Positions 1 through 8,444 are shown, counted from the stretch's first letter. The stretch: DNA of 55,051 nucleotides from Paludibacteraceae bacterium (GCA_905235505.1 CAJOMJ010000025.1:1-55051), one strand, 5' to 3'. Notes: generated from the letters alone by a model not told the origin. Numbers and translations are program-made.

Positions 1-1
1 C

Positions 2-2809
2 GGACACCTTGCTCTCAATAACCTCTTCTATGGCGATATGAATCTTGGTGACCGCTCGGCTGATATAGCTTTGCGGCCCTCAGAGCAATATCAGGGTGCC
101 GTGCGGGCGGATGTACGCTTGGACGACATCCCGCTCGAACTTGTGGATAGCATCATCAACTCTGCCGACATTGATCTCAGAGGTGCAGTGCGTGCCAAGG
201 CAAGCATCGACGGTCTGCCCGACAATACGGATATCTATGCCGAGGTTCTGCCGTTAGAGGTGGCGGGTAAGTACAAGCCCTACGATGTTGAACTTGCTTT
301 AGGTGAGACTCCTGTTATTATGGAGCACAACCGTGTTGACTTGAATGGTCTGCCAATCTATGGCGTAGATAGCACCTATCTCACACTCACCGGTGACTTG
401 GACCTCAACACCATGCTCCTTGATATAACTCTTGAGGCAGATAGTTTCGCACCTGCCAAGTTGCAGAAAGACGGTCCTTTCCCCGTACATGGTGACCTTG
501 CTACCGATATCCGGGGTAAGGTGACAGGTTCGCTCGACAGCATAATGGCAGATGTGGATATCTCCGTCCTGCCCGTGACTGACATCACGTATCCTATCGA
601 CAAGAAGAACATGGCACAGTTGAAACCGCATGGTTTGGTTAATGTAAAATATGGTGTTGCAGACGGTAGCATGAACCTTGGTGGGCGTATCGATGTGGAC
701 GAAGGTGTGATACGCTTCTCTCCAAAGGCATATCCCATAATGCCGTTTAAGGTTGACTCCGGCAGTTATGCTCTTTTCAATGGGCCTCTCGGACAAACCC
801 ACCTCAATGTCTCAGCTTCGCAGAAAGTGAAGGCGGACGTGCAGTCGGAGGGGCAGGAAACGCGGCGTGTGGATTTCGTCACGGGTGTACGTGTCAATGG
901 TGTGCTCGACTCGATTGGTCTGAACGCCTTAAGTTTCTTCCTCGAAGCACCCAAAGATGAGGTTATCACTCGTGAGATTGCATCACTTGACGAGGATACA
1001 CGCGAAGGATTGGCTGCAACTCTGCTCGCTACTGGTATGTATGTGGGTGAGAGCAATGCCGCAGCACAACGCGACGGATATGCTTTGTCAAGCATAATCA
1101 ATAGCCGTATCAATGCTGCCTTGGCTAACTCCAAACTGGGCAAGGCTGTTGATATTGACATCAGTAGCGCACAGACCAACCATGCCGCAGGTAAGACCAA
1201 TGATATGAACATCTCTATCAGCAAGTCGATGTTCCATGACAAACTGCGAGTTACTATCGGCTCCGCTATATCTGACAACCCTGAGGTAAATAATACCAAT
1301 GGTCTGCTGCAAAACATCTCTGCCGACTACAAACTTACGAACAATGGCGATGTTCTCTTGCGCCTGTTCTCACAGCGGGACTACAATAATATCTTGGAAG
1401 GCGAACTCTATAAGTCAGGTTTGGGAGTAAGGGCAAACAAGGACTGGAAGCGTCAGCACATCTACCTGTCCGATACTATCGTGCGCACTTATTCTCTCGG
1501 TGCCGATGCTGATGTAGCATATCGCTCCAACAACAGTATCGGACCTAACCTCACCATTAAATCCTCTATCCGCAATCTGTTGGGACATGGCGAGACCCTC
1601 ATTGTCAAAGGAAACGGAGCCTATTATTGGGCGTTGCGTGACAGGCATCCGGGTGACCCGAAGAAAACCGATACATATAAACTCGGTGTCAATACTTCGC
1701 TTATATTCCCTTACTTGCATTGGCTTGGTGATAACAATCCGGAGGGAGATACCCGCTACATGCTTGGCTATCAGTACGAAAATATAGCAGGTGGTTATGG
1801 CGTTCACAAACTATCAGGCTCATTCACCTATTTCATCCGTTCCTCAAAATATATCACTCATGCCTTCACTCCGTTCTCTCTGTCTATAGTGTTCATGAAA
1901 GCACAGTCGGAAGACCTGCTTGACAAAGCAGCGGAATATCCGCAACTGATAAAGATTCTCGCAGGCAATGAGTTTGTGCCCTCTATAAGTTATAACTTCA
2001 ATTATAATGACTATCATGCACGCCGGCCTGTCAATACTATGTTTGACTTTGGTATCAAGGAGTCGGGAAACCTTATCAATGCCATTTATTGTGCGTTCGG
2101 TCATAAGTGGGACGAGATGGACAAACCGCTTGGTAAGATTACCTTCAATCAGTTCGTCAAACTGAATCTTGAACTGCGTAACCGATTCAACTTCACAGAC
2201 AAAGTATGCATTGCCACCCGTCTTTATGGAGGAGCCAATATACCGCTTGGCAACTCTTTCTTTGCGCCGTTGTCAGAGGCATTCTATACAGGCGGACCTA
2301 ACAGCCTGCGTGCTTCCGCACCATACGCCTATGGACCCGGCAACTTCTATAGTGCCAAGTATAATCAGAACTTCTTCCATGCAGGCGATATCAAACTCGA
2401 GGCTAACTTCGAACTGCGTTTCCCCATTGTGTGGAAACTCTATGGTGCCGCATTCCTCGATGCAGGTAATGTCTGGAATTGGCATAGTACTGTTGACCTC
2501 TTCAAAGCAGCGGGCTACGATGATTATCTCACGCGACTTGAGATACCAGAAGACTTGAAGGACGGTATTCTGGGTAACAAAGATATAGGACGGCAGATTG
2601 CCCTCGGAACAGGTGCAGGACTACGTATCGACCTTGACGGATTAGTACTCAGATTTGACCTCGGTGTAGGCATACATGCACCTTACCAGACATTCAAATA
2701 TACCAAAGAAGGCAAGGTTGACACCACGCAGCCAATCAATACCTATTTCAATATACCTTCCGCTCTTGATGCACTTCGTTTCAACTTCGGTATAGGCTAT
2801 CCGTTCTGA
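2..2809 (+). CDS. TamB C-terminal domain fused to an Omp85/TamA-like beta-barrel (5' partial)
   Basis: The frame is open to the left edge, so the N-terminus is outside the window; 935 codons are visible. Up to about nt 1455 the protein looks like the C-terminal DUF490 part of TamB, with long alternating beta segments ending in the usual EGELYKSGLGVR-type strand. From about nt 1480 to the stop it looks like the barrel of a Bacteroidetes Omp85 protein (TamL/BamA-like): repeated aromatic beta strands, the GGPNSLRA motif near nt 2291 (family form GG..SLRG), and a C-terminal strand ending in Phe. No POTRA repeats lie between the two parts. TamB normally spans the periplasm and pairs with a separate Omp85 protein to deliver envelope components to the outer membrane; here both are one chain. 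Only 23 bp separate it from ubiE. Identity of each half is fairly sure; the function of the fusion is inferred. Confidence 0.8.
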   Translation, partial: GHLALNNLFYGDMNLGDRSADIALRPSEQYQGAVRADVRLDDIPLELVDSIINSADIDLRGAVRAKASIDGLPDNTDIYAEVLPLEVAGKYKPYDVELALGETPVIMEHNRVDLNGLPIYGVDSTYLTLTGDLDLNTMLLDITLEADSFAPAKLQKDGPFPVHGDLATDIRGKVTGSLDSIMADVDISVLPVTDITYPIDKKNMAQLKPHGLVNVKYGVADGSMNLGGRIDVDEGVIRFSPKAYPIMPFKVDSGSYALFNGPLGQTHLNVSASQKVKADVQSEGQETRRVDFVTGVRVNGVLDSIGLNALSFFLEAPKDEVITREIASLDEDTREGLAATLLATGMYVGESNAAAQRDGYALSSIINSRINAALANSKLGKAVDIDISSAQTNHAAGKTNDMNISISKSMFHDKLRVTIGSAISDNPEVNNTNGLLQNISADYKLTNNGDVLLRLFSQRDYNNILEGELYKSGLGVRANKDWKRQHIYLSDTIVRTYSLGADADVAYRSNNSIGPNLTIKSSIRNLLGHGETLIVKGNGAYYWALRDRHPGDPKKTDTYKLGVNTSLIFPYLHWLGDNNPEGDTRYMLGYQYENIAGGYGVHKLSGSFTYFIRSSKYITHAFTPFSLSIVFMKAQSEDLLDKAAEYPQLIKILAGNEFVPSISYNFNYNDYHARRPVNTMFDFGIKESGNLINAIYCAFGHKWDEMDKPLGKITFNQFVKLNLELRNRFNFTDKVCIATRLYGGANIPLGNSFFAPLSEAFYTGGPNSLRASAPYAYGPGNFYSAKYNQNFFHAGDIKLEANFELRFPIVWKLYGAAFLDAGNVWNWHSTVDLFKAAGYDDYLTRLEIPEDLKDGILGNKDIGRQIALGTGAGLRIDLDGLVLRFDLGVGIHAPYQTFKYTKEGKVDTTQPINTYFNIPSALDALRFNFGIGYPF

Positions 2810-2832
2810 CAATAGATGATATAAGCAGCAGA

Positions 2833-3534
2833 ATGCAGGAAAAGAAAAACATAGGGTCACTCTTTGACAGGATAGCAGACAAATACGATTTCCTCAATCA
2901 TCTGCTCTCTCTCAATATCGACCGCCGTTGGCGGCATGAAGCTGTGGCAGCTATATCTGCCGGTCAATCAGTCGATAGTCGATGTCTTGATGTTGCCATC
3001 GGTACTGCTGACCTTGCTATAGAGACTGCAAAGCAGTTGCCTCAAGCCACTATTCAAGGGCTCGACCTCTCTGTTGAGATGATGCGCATAGGAGAGGAGA
3101 AAGTGCGCAAACTCTCGCTTGAACAGCGGATAACCTTTCTTGAGGGCAGCGCACTCGAAATGCCGTTCGAGGATAATAGTTTCGACATCGTTACCTGTGC
3201 ATACGGAGTACGCAACTTCTCTGACTTGGACAAGGGTCTCTCAGAAATGCAGCGTGTGCTTAAACCGCAGGGCAGACTGATGATTCTTGAGTTCTCTTAC
3301 CCCGACAACAGAATGATAGCATCGTTGTATGACTTGTATTTCTCCCATGTACTACCCTCGATTGGCAAACTTGTGAGCAAGGACAAGACTGCATATTCTT
3401 ATCTCAACCGAAGCGTCAAGGACTTCATCTGGGGAGAAGCGATGTGCGCCACGCTCACTGATGCAGGCTTCAAAGAAATATCTGCACGCACCCTGACTTT
3501 TGGAATAACAACCATTTATACAGCAACAAAATGA
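2833..3534 (+). CDS. ubiE: Demethylmenaquinone methyltransferase
   Basis: A 233-residue SAM-dependent methyltransferase of the UbiE/MenG family, the usual length. It methylates demethylmenaquinone to menaquinone, the last step of menaquinone synthesis, at the inner face of the membrane. Seen: the N-terminal FDRIADKYDFLNHLLS block, SAM-binding motif I (LDVAIGTADLA, about residues 52-62), and the family block YGVRNFSDLDKGLSEMQRVL with a following LEFSYP. The stop overlaps the menA start by 4 bp (ATGA), so the two are translationally coupled and act in the same pathway. The symbol menG is equally valid, since these bacteria use menaquinone rather than ubiquinone. Confidence 0.95.
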   Translation: MQEKKNIGSLFDRIADKYDFLNHLLSLNIDRRWRHEAVAAISAGQSVDSRCLDVAIGTADLAIETAKQLPQATIQGLDLSVEMMRIGEEKVRKLSLEQRITFLEGSALEMPFEDNSFDIVTCAYGVRNFSDLDKGLSEMQRVLKPQGRLMILEFSYPDNRMIASLYDLYFSHVLPSIGKLVSKDKTAYSYLNRSVKDFIWGEAMCATLTDAGFKEISARTLTFGITTIYTATK

Positions 3535-4475
3535 AACCACTCAAATCACAGAATTACCAACCTAATAAACAGCAACAACCCAACGGTTTCCTGTTGTGGC
3601 TGAAGATTATCCGCCCGCAGACCTTGTTTGCCTCTCTCTGTCCTGTACTCGTGGGACTTCTTGTAGCAGGCAAAAACATAGGATATTCGGGTATCAACGG
3701 GCATACGACTGCACTGCTCACCGTTATTTGCGCTCTCTCACTTCAGATTCTCAGCAATCTTATCAACGACTACTACGATTTCCGTCGTGGTACCGACAAG
3801 AAAGGCAGGGTGGGGTTCTCACGCGCACTTGCAGAAGGACAGGTGACTGAACAACAGATGCGCACCGCCTGCTATATAACTCTCGGAATCATTCTTGTTA
3901 CCGGTGCTGTGCTGAGTTATATAGGCGGTTGGGTGATATTGGCAATAGGTGTCAGTGCTATTATCTTTGCATGGCTCTATACCGCCACTAATCACTCGCT
4001 CTCATATCTTGGCATTGCCGATATCTTCGTCTTTATCTACTATGGAGTTATTGCCACAGCCGGCACTGTCTTCCTCCAATACAAAGCAGTAGGAATAAGC
4101 GTAACTACCTCCACTTTTCTTGTTCAACACACAACTGCCCTATATGCTGGCTCGGTATGCGGACTTATATCTATGTGTGTGCTTGCTATCAACAATATAC
4201 GCGATATCGACGGCGACCGCGAAGCAGGCAAGCGTACTTTCCCTGTGCGTTTCGGCAAGACTGCCGCATTGGTCATGATGGGTGTGATAGTAGCACTGAT
4301 GCCTCTCTTTGCATGGTTGGCTTTCTCTTTCAGTTGGGCAGTGCTGGTTATTGTGCCTGCCGCATATTTATATTATAAGGTGTTGAAAGCAAAAGGTGCA
4401 GAGTATAACCAATGTCTTATGTTGGCAGGTTTGGTCAATCTCTGTTTCGTGATTTTGGTGTGGATGAGTATCTGA
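3531..4475 (+). CDS. menA: 1,4-dihydroxy-2-naphthoate polyprenyltransferase
   Basis: A 314-residue polytopic UbiA-superfamily prenyltransferase. MenA joins 1,4-dihydroxy-2-naphthoate to a polyprenyl diphosphate in the cytoplasmic membrane, giving demethylmenaquinone, the substrate of the preceding gene. Seen: the first Asp-rich motif in NLINDYYDFRRGTDKKGR (about residues 83-100), the second in NNIRDIDGDREAGKRTFPVR, and about eight hydrophobic membrane segments. Its start overlaps the ubiE stop by 4 bp. The other men genes are not in the window. Confidence 0.95.
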   Translation: MKPLKSQNYQPNKQQQPNGFLLWLKIIRPQTLFASLCPVLVGLLVAGKNIGYSGINGHTTALLTVICALSLQILSNLINDYYDFRRGTDKKGRVGFSRALAEGQVTEQQMRTACYITLGIILVTGAVLSYIGGWVILAIGVSAIIFAWLYTATNHSLSYLGIADIFVFIYYGVIATAGTVFLQYKAVGISVTTSTFLVQHTTALYAGSVCGLISMCVLAINNIRDIDGDREAGKRTFPVRFGKTAALVMMGVIVALMPLFAWLAFSFSWAVLVIVPAAYLYYKVLKAKGAEYNQCLMLAGLVNLCFVILVWMSI

Positions 4476-4519
4476 CACAACGTGAATTGTTAAGAAAAAA
4501 TTCTTTTCTTTTAGGAATA

Positions 4520-4551
4520 TTTGCTTTATTGGTTTTTATGTAGTAATTTTG
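4520..4551 (+). promoter_or_regulatory. Bacteroidetes-type promoter for the 4609 gene
   Basis: TTTG at 4520-4523 and TAATTTTG at 4544-4551 are separated by exactly 20 nt, matching the sigma-ABfr consensus TTTG / TAnnTTTG. Transcription should start near 4556, about 50 nt before the ATG. Confidence 0.8.
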
Positions 4552-4565
4552 TCGCGTCTCTACGA
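4551..4565 (-). repeat. Half-copy of the GAGACG palindromic repeat
   Basis: The complement reads TCGTAGAGACGCGAC. This is the left arm of the element seen in full at 13916-13944 and 54020-54049. It begins on the last base of the promoter -7 box, so it forms the first bases of the transcript. Confidence 0.55.
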
Positions 4566-4608
4566 TGAACAAACAATAACCCAACCATAAACAATAAATT
4601 TTAGGCTT

Positions 4609-5097
4609 ATGAAGAAATGTTTACTTTTGATTATGCCAATGCTGCTGAGTGCGGTGTTGGCGGCAGCGGAAACATGTCTCACTGTAGTCCCCGTTTCGGG
4701 CTCAGAAAGGCTGTATGCCATTGAGAAAATCGGGCATATAAGTTTCAGCGGCAATGTGATGTACCTGTACGACAAGTCAGGTAATGAGCTCGGCAATACT
4801 CCGTTGGACGGTGTTGCCAAGATTGTGTTCGGGGAAGGCACGGATGCCCCGGAAACAAGTGTGAGTGACTTGAAAGGTTCTGTCACTGTCTCTGTGTATC
4901 CTAATCCTACTGCAGAGAGTCTTGTCATCAGCGGCTTGGCAGCCCCGCAGACTATCCGCGTGTATTCTCTTGACGGCATGTTGCTGCAACAGCATAATGC
5001 TGACAGTGGAGAGAATGTCATCTCCGTGTCAAACTTAAGTCAGGGCACTTACTTGCTGCAAGTAGGGGCAGAAGTGGTGAAGTTTATTAAACAATAA
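4609..5097 (+). CDS. Small secreted protein with T9SS type A sorting domain
   Basis: 162 residues with no recognised catalytic domain. A Sec signal peptide covers about residues 1-20 (lysines, hydrophobic core, AAA before ETC). Residues 20-85 are short beta-type segments with the VPVSGSERLYAIEKIGHISF pattern often seen after the signal peptide in small Bacteroidetes secreted proteins. Residues 95-162 match a T9SS type A C-terminal sorting domain: YPNPTAESLVI, IRVYSLDGMLL and LSQGTYLLQV. The protein should therefore cross the outer membrane by T9SS and be attached or released at the surface. It consists of little besides the sorting signal, so its role is unknown. It has its own promoter upstream and lies 67 bp before another small secreted protein. 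Confidence 0.8.
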   Translation: MKKCLLLIMPMLLSAVLAAAETCLTVVPVSGSERLYAIEKIGHISFSGNVMYLYDKSGNELGNTPLDGVAKIVFGEGTDAPETSVSDLKGSVTVSVYPNPTAESLVISGLAAPQTIRVYSLDGMLLQQHNADSGENVISVSNLSQGTYLLQVGAEVVKFIKQ

Positions 5098-5131
5098 ACA
5101 TTCTGCTGACTCATAATTTACTTAAACATAA

Positions 5132-5139
5132 TAATTTTG
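5132..5139 (+). promoter_or_regulatory. Possible -7 box for the EF-Tu-like gene
   Basis: TAATTTTG fits the -7 consensus 25 bp before the ATG, but no TTG lies 20 nt upstream. It may be weak, activator-dependent or not used, with transcription coming from 4520-4551. Confidence 0.4.
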
Positions 5140-5164
5140 TAAAAACAATAAAACTCTTATAGAT

Positions 5165-5923
5165 ATGAAAAAGATTACTTTATTGGCAGTTGCAGTAATG
5201 ATGGCAATCTGCTCTTTTGCTCAAGAAAAACTGATGAAAGTATATAAAGGCAACAGTGTCGTTGCGCAAGAATTTGTCAATAACATTGACAGCATAGTGT
5301 TTGTAGATTTCGAAGTTGATCCTTCGCTATTGTATGTGGAAGATGTGTTCACAATCTCAGGGCGCGGAACGGTAGTCACGGGTGTTGTGATAAAGGGCGG
5401 TTTCAAGAAAGGTCAGACAGTAGGAGTGGTAACTATCAACGAGGCTGCAAGCGTTGTTACTTCTGCTACTATTGCAGGTCTTGAAATGTTCAAAAAAGAA
5501 GTTGAAGAGGTGGTAGAAGGCGATAATGTCGGCATTCTTTTCGGAACAGATATCGACAAGACGGCTTTCCCGCGTGGTACTGCAATCATTGCAGCAGGGA
5601 ACTCCCCGTATATACCTGCCACTAAGATTACGGGTGATATGTATGTTCTAACCAAAGAAGAAGGCGGGCGTCCTAATCCTTTCTCCTTAGGATATTCTCC
5701 TCAGTTGTATATCGGGACTACAGATGTAACTGTCAAGTGTACTAACTTAGGTACAGTGGATGGTGCTACGGTTGAGATGGTTGTGCCCGGCAGCAATACT
5801 GTTGGTACAGAATGGGTACTTAATTCAGAGGGCTACCGCATTATAGGTTATGTGGGTCAGAAAGTGGCAATCCGTGAAGGCGGACGTACCGTTGCTGAAA
5901 TGACGATTACCAAACTTGAGTGA
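5165..5923 (+). CDS. Secreted protein made of EF-Tu domains II and III, no GTPase domain
   Basis: 252 residues. Residues 1-19 are a clear Sec signal peptide (MKK, hydrophobic core, CSFAQ). Residues 23-47 are a short linker ending IDSIVFVD, a pattern common after signal peptides in this phylum. Residues 58-142 match EF-Tu domain II: VEDVFTISGRGTVVTG (58-73) and GLEMFKK...EGDNVGIL (105-125). Residues 150-252 match domain III: YVLTKEEGGRPNPF (160-173), GYSPQLYIGTTDVT (176-189), EMVVPGSN (204-211) and AIREGGRTVAEMTITKL (235-251). The G domain, with its GHVDHGKT and NKxD motifs, is absent, so it cannot bind GTP and cannot be a working elongation factor. The location is predicted periplasmic or extracellular; no lipobox or T9SS tail is visible. 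The function is unknown; binding (adhesion, polypeptide or ligand) is a guess. Confidence 0.85.
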   Translation: MKKITLLAVAVMMAICSFAQEKLMKVYKGNSVVAQEFVNNIDSIVFVDFEVDPSLLYVEDVFTISGRGTVVTGVVIKGGFKKGQTVGVVTINEAASVVTSATIAGLEMFKKEVEEVVEGDNVGILFGTDIDKTAFPRGTAIIAAGNSPYIPATKITGDMYVLTKEEGGRPNPFSLGYSPQLYIGTTDVTVKCTNLGTVDGATVEMVVPGSNTVGTEWVLNSEGYRIIGYVGQKVAIREGGRTVAEMTITKLE

Positions 5924-5934
5924 TTAATATAGAG

Positions 5935-6717
5935 TCACTTCAACTTGATTCGAAGTTGCCCGTTATCATTGACGAACCCGAAATTGTCGTCTTGAAAGGC
6001 GTTTTGAAAGGCTCCCGAGGCAGTTAAGGCTTCGGGAGTTCCTGTCTCTACCCCCTGCTGCGGAGTCATCAGCCATATTGTGTCTGCCAACTGCAGAGCG
6101 AGGTCAAGTTCGTGTGTGGAGATTATGACGCACTTGTCTGTCTTGTGTGCCAACTCTTTGAGCAGAAGCAGTATGCGGATGCGGTTGTTGAGGTCAAGAT
6201 GGGCAGTAGGCTCGTCAAGCAGAATGATAGGAGTATGCTGAGCAAGTGCTTTGGCTATAAGCACCCGCTGTTTCTCTCCGTCACTGAGGTTATTGAAATA
6301 TCTGTACTGCATTTGTTCTATTCCCACCTGCTCAAGGGCGGTGCTGATATTTCTCTCGTCCGCCTTTGTCAGTCCTCCGAGAAAAGAAGTATAAGGGTAT
6401 CTGCCCATTGCGACTACATCGTGCACAGTGGTGTTGTCAACAGAGAGACGCTCGGTGAGTACGAGCGAAATCATGCGGGCGCGCTCTGTGGAACTTAATG
6501 CAGAGAGTACGACAGGTTCGTCACTTCCATTGCTTGCTCTTACCTCTCCGCTGAGTGGCGGCTGCAAACCAGCCAGAGTGCGAAGCAGAGTGCTCTTGCC
6601 ACAGCCGTTTTTGCCGAGCATACATATCATGGTGCCGCCTGCTGCATTGAGCGAGAGACCGGACTGCACAACGTAACTGTCGTATCCTATTGTGAGATTA
6701 TGAGTACTGAGTAACAT
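5935..6717 (-). CDS. ABC transporter ATP-binding protein, FecE/BtuD type
   Basis: A 260-residue ABC ATPase with Walker A GKNGCGKST (about residues 35-43), signature LSDGEKQR, Walker B IILLDEP and the H-loop in ISTHELDLAL. The closest family by pattern is the iron-siderophore/cobalamin/haem importer ATPases (FecE, FhuC, BtuD), with the typical DVVAMGRYPYTSF block. No FecCD-type permease or binding protein is nearby, so its partners are elsewhere. It is the third gene of a minus-strand run after the glycosyltransferase and a small transporter, 68 bp after the latter. It ends 11 bp from the convergent EF-Tu-like gene. Confidence 0.85.
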   Translation of the reverse strand: MLLSTHNLTIGYDSYVVQSGLSLNAAGGTMICMLGKNGCGKSTLLRTLAGLQPPLSGEVRASNGSDEPVVLSALSSTERARMISLVLTERLSVDNTTVHDVVAMGRYPYTSFLGGLTKADERNISTALEQVGIEQMQYRYFNNLSDGEKQRVLIAKALAQHTPIILLDEPTAHLDLNNRIRILLLLKELAHKTDKCVIISTHELDLALQLADTIWLMTPQQGVETGTPEALTASGAFQNAFQDDNFGFVNDNGQLRIKLK

Positions 6718-6785
6718 GGTTTATGAACGAATGAAGAGTTATTGAAGAGTATGCTTGAGCTTAGGGTGAGCTTAGGGTGGAGTTA

Positions 6786-7148
6786 TCATCTGACTATGAA
6801 CCAGCAACCGCCCATTATTAGCATCACGCCTATCCACTGGCTCCACACTACGGTCTCGCCGAACAATAGCATGCCGCCCAGCATGCCAAGCACAAAACCT
6901 ATACTTGTAAGAGGGTATATTATTGAGAATGGATATACTTTGAGCATATATAACCAAAGCAGGTTGGTAACAACAAGCAGTATCACACCCACTATGAGTC
7001 CCCAGTTGAGAATAACCTGATGCAGCATGCACTGCCAAGTCCATTCGAAGTTATTGATTTGCTGCATGCCGAGTTTGAGGAGCAGTTGCCCTCCCACCAT
7101 CATCGCCGCCTGAATAAAGGCGGTAAGTATAAGTCTGATTAACTGCAT
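6786..7148 (-). CDS. Small four-helix EamA/SMR-type transporter
   Basis: 120 residues and almost entirely hydrophobic, with four predicted membrane helices (about residues 5-24, 42-64, 72-92 and 98-118). The pattern, with GGQLLLKLGM in helix 1, YPLTSIGFVLGMLGGMLLFGE, and a final GVMLIMGGCWFIV helix, fits half-size members of the drug/metabolite transporter superfamily (EamA, SMR, ArnE/F-like). These usually work as dimers. It starts 7 bp after the glycosyltransferase stop, so the two are co-transcribed. A lipid-linked sugar flipping role is possible from that context but not shown. Confidence 0.75.
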   Translation of the reverse strand: MQLIRLILTAFIQAAMMVGGQLLLKLGMQQINNFEWTWQCMLHQVILNWGLIVGVILLVVTNLLWLYMLKVYPFSIIYPLTSIGFVLGMLGGMLLFGETVVWSQWIGVMLIMGGCWFIVR

Positions 7149-7155
7149 TTGCTTG

Positions 7156-8313
7156 TTAGTGAGTTTGTCTGTATCGTTTCTTTATGTCTTCGTATCTGCC
7201 TATCACTTCGTTTACCACATCCTCCCACGAGCGTGCAATGGTTTTTGACGCATTTACTCCCACGTCCCGTCTCAGGTGCGGATTCTCCATCAGACTGCGT
7301 AATGCATCGGCATATAGTTGCACATCGTTGGGAGTGAGAAAACCATTGTAGTTGTCGCGAATGATTTCCGAAGCAGTAGAGCCCTGAATCATAACAGAGG
7401 GTGTGTGCAATGCCGCCGCCTCGCGTACTACAAGCGGCGCATTGTCATAAAGCGAAGGAAACAGAAACAGGTCGGCTGCTGCATAGTAGCGGCGCAGGGT
7501 TTCCCTGTTGTTTATCATGCCGAGCATGATGACCTTCTGCTCTAACTTCTCTTTTTGTATGATATGCTGTATCTCGCCTGCTGCATAACCGGTGCCTATC
7601 ATATAAAGACGGAAAGGCAGGTGACGGATAAGTTTGAGTGCCTCAAGAATGAATTTAATGTTCTTCTCCCATATATGTTGCCCTACGAAAAGCATCATTG
7701 TCTGGTCAGCGTTGAGTCCGAGTTCATGGCGCATAGAGTAGCGTATCTTTTCCACAAGCGGGTCGGGAGTAACGAAATCGTTGCCGTTCTCCACTACCTC
7801 CACGTGCCCCTTGAAACCGTATTCTCTCAACGTCGGCTCCACCGATGCTTGTGGAATCCACACTTCGTAAGCCTGCTCGTAGAAATTGACAATCCTGTGT
7901 ATTGCCTGGTTAATAATATACTTGTTGTTCACGGCACGCTCGAAGTCTTTGCGGTATTTGGAGTGGAAAGTGGCTACCACAGGTATATTCTGCTCTTTGC
8001 CTGTTTTTAATGCAAGTGTACCTGTAGTGAAAGGGCAGTGAGCATGAATCAGTTCAAATTGCAGTTGGGAATATTTGTTCTGAAAACTGAGGTCTATTTG
8101 CGGAAGACCGTATCTATAAGGAGGTCGCTTGGGTATAGGTAGTGATGCATAATTATATATGGGATAAGGTGTGTTTTTCACCATTCCGGGCGCATACGGA
8201 GTAACTACGCATACATTCTGCTGTTTCCTGTAAAGCCAGTCTGCATAATTCTTGGCAGTGAGTGCCACTCCGTCAAGTACAGGAGGAAAATTGTCGTTAA
8301 AGATACCAATCAT
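7156..8313 (-). CDS. Glycosyltransferase family 4 protein
   Basis: 385 residues, GT-B fold. The N-terminal Rossmann half starts MIGIFNDNFPPVLDGVA, the usual GT4 glycine-rich donor/acceptor loop. The C-terminal donor half has VGQHIWEKN and PSLYDNAPLVVREAAALHTP, the EX7E region in which the first Glu appears replaced by Asp. Related GT4 enzymes glucosylate diacylglycerol or build surface glycans using NDP-sugars at the cytoplasmic membrane face. No other glycan genes lie nearby, so the acceptor is unknown. It is first in a three-gene minus-strand operon with a strong promoter 68 bp upstream. Confidence 0.85.
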   Translation of the reverse strand: MIGIFNDNFPPVLDGVALTAKNYADWLYRKQQNVCVVTPYAPGMVKNTPYPIYNYASLPIPKRPPYRYGLPQIDLSFQNKYSQLQFELIHAHCPFTTGTLALKTGKEQNIPVVATFHSKYRKDFERAVNNKYIINQAIHRIVNFYEQAYEVWIPQASVEPTLREYGFKGHVEVVENGNDFVTPDPLVEKIRYSMRHELGLNADQTMMLFVGQHIWEKNIKFILEALKLIRHLPFRLYMIGTGYAAGEIQHIIQKEKLEQKVIMLGMINNRETLRRYYAAADLFLFPSLYDNAPLVVREAAALHTPSVMIQGSTASEIIRDNYNGFLTPNDVQLYADALRSLMENPHLRRDVGVNASKTIARSWEDVVNEVIGRYEDIKKRYRQTH

Positions 8314-8380
8314 AGGTTATCTGTTCAATTTGGTTGTGATTATTATAGATTAGATGTAAGATATGAGGTGTAAGAGTGTG

Positions 8381-8412
8381 CAAAGATACGTGTTTTAAGT
8401 GGAATATACAAA
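8381..8412 (-). promoter_or_regulatory. Bacteroidetes-type promoter for the glycosyltransferase operon
   Basis: On the minus strand TTTG (8412-8409) and TATCTTTG (8388-8381) are separated by exactly 20 nt. It is divergent from the promoter at 8445-8475. Confidence 0.8.
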
Positions 8413-8444
8413 TTCTTAATAAACGCATACTTTTTTTTTGATGG

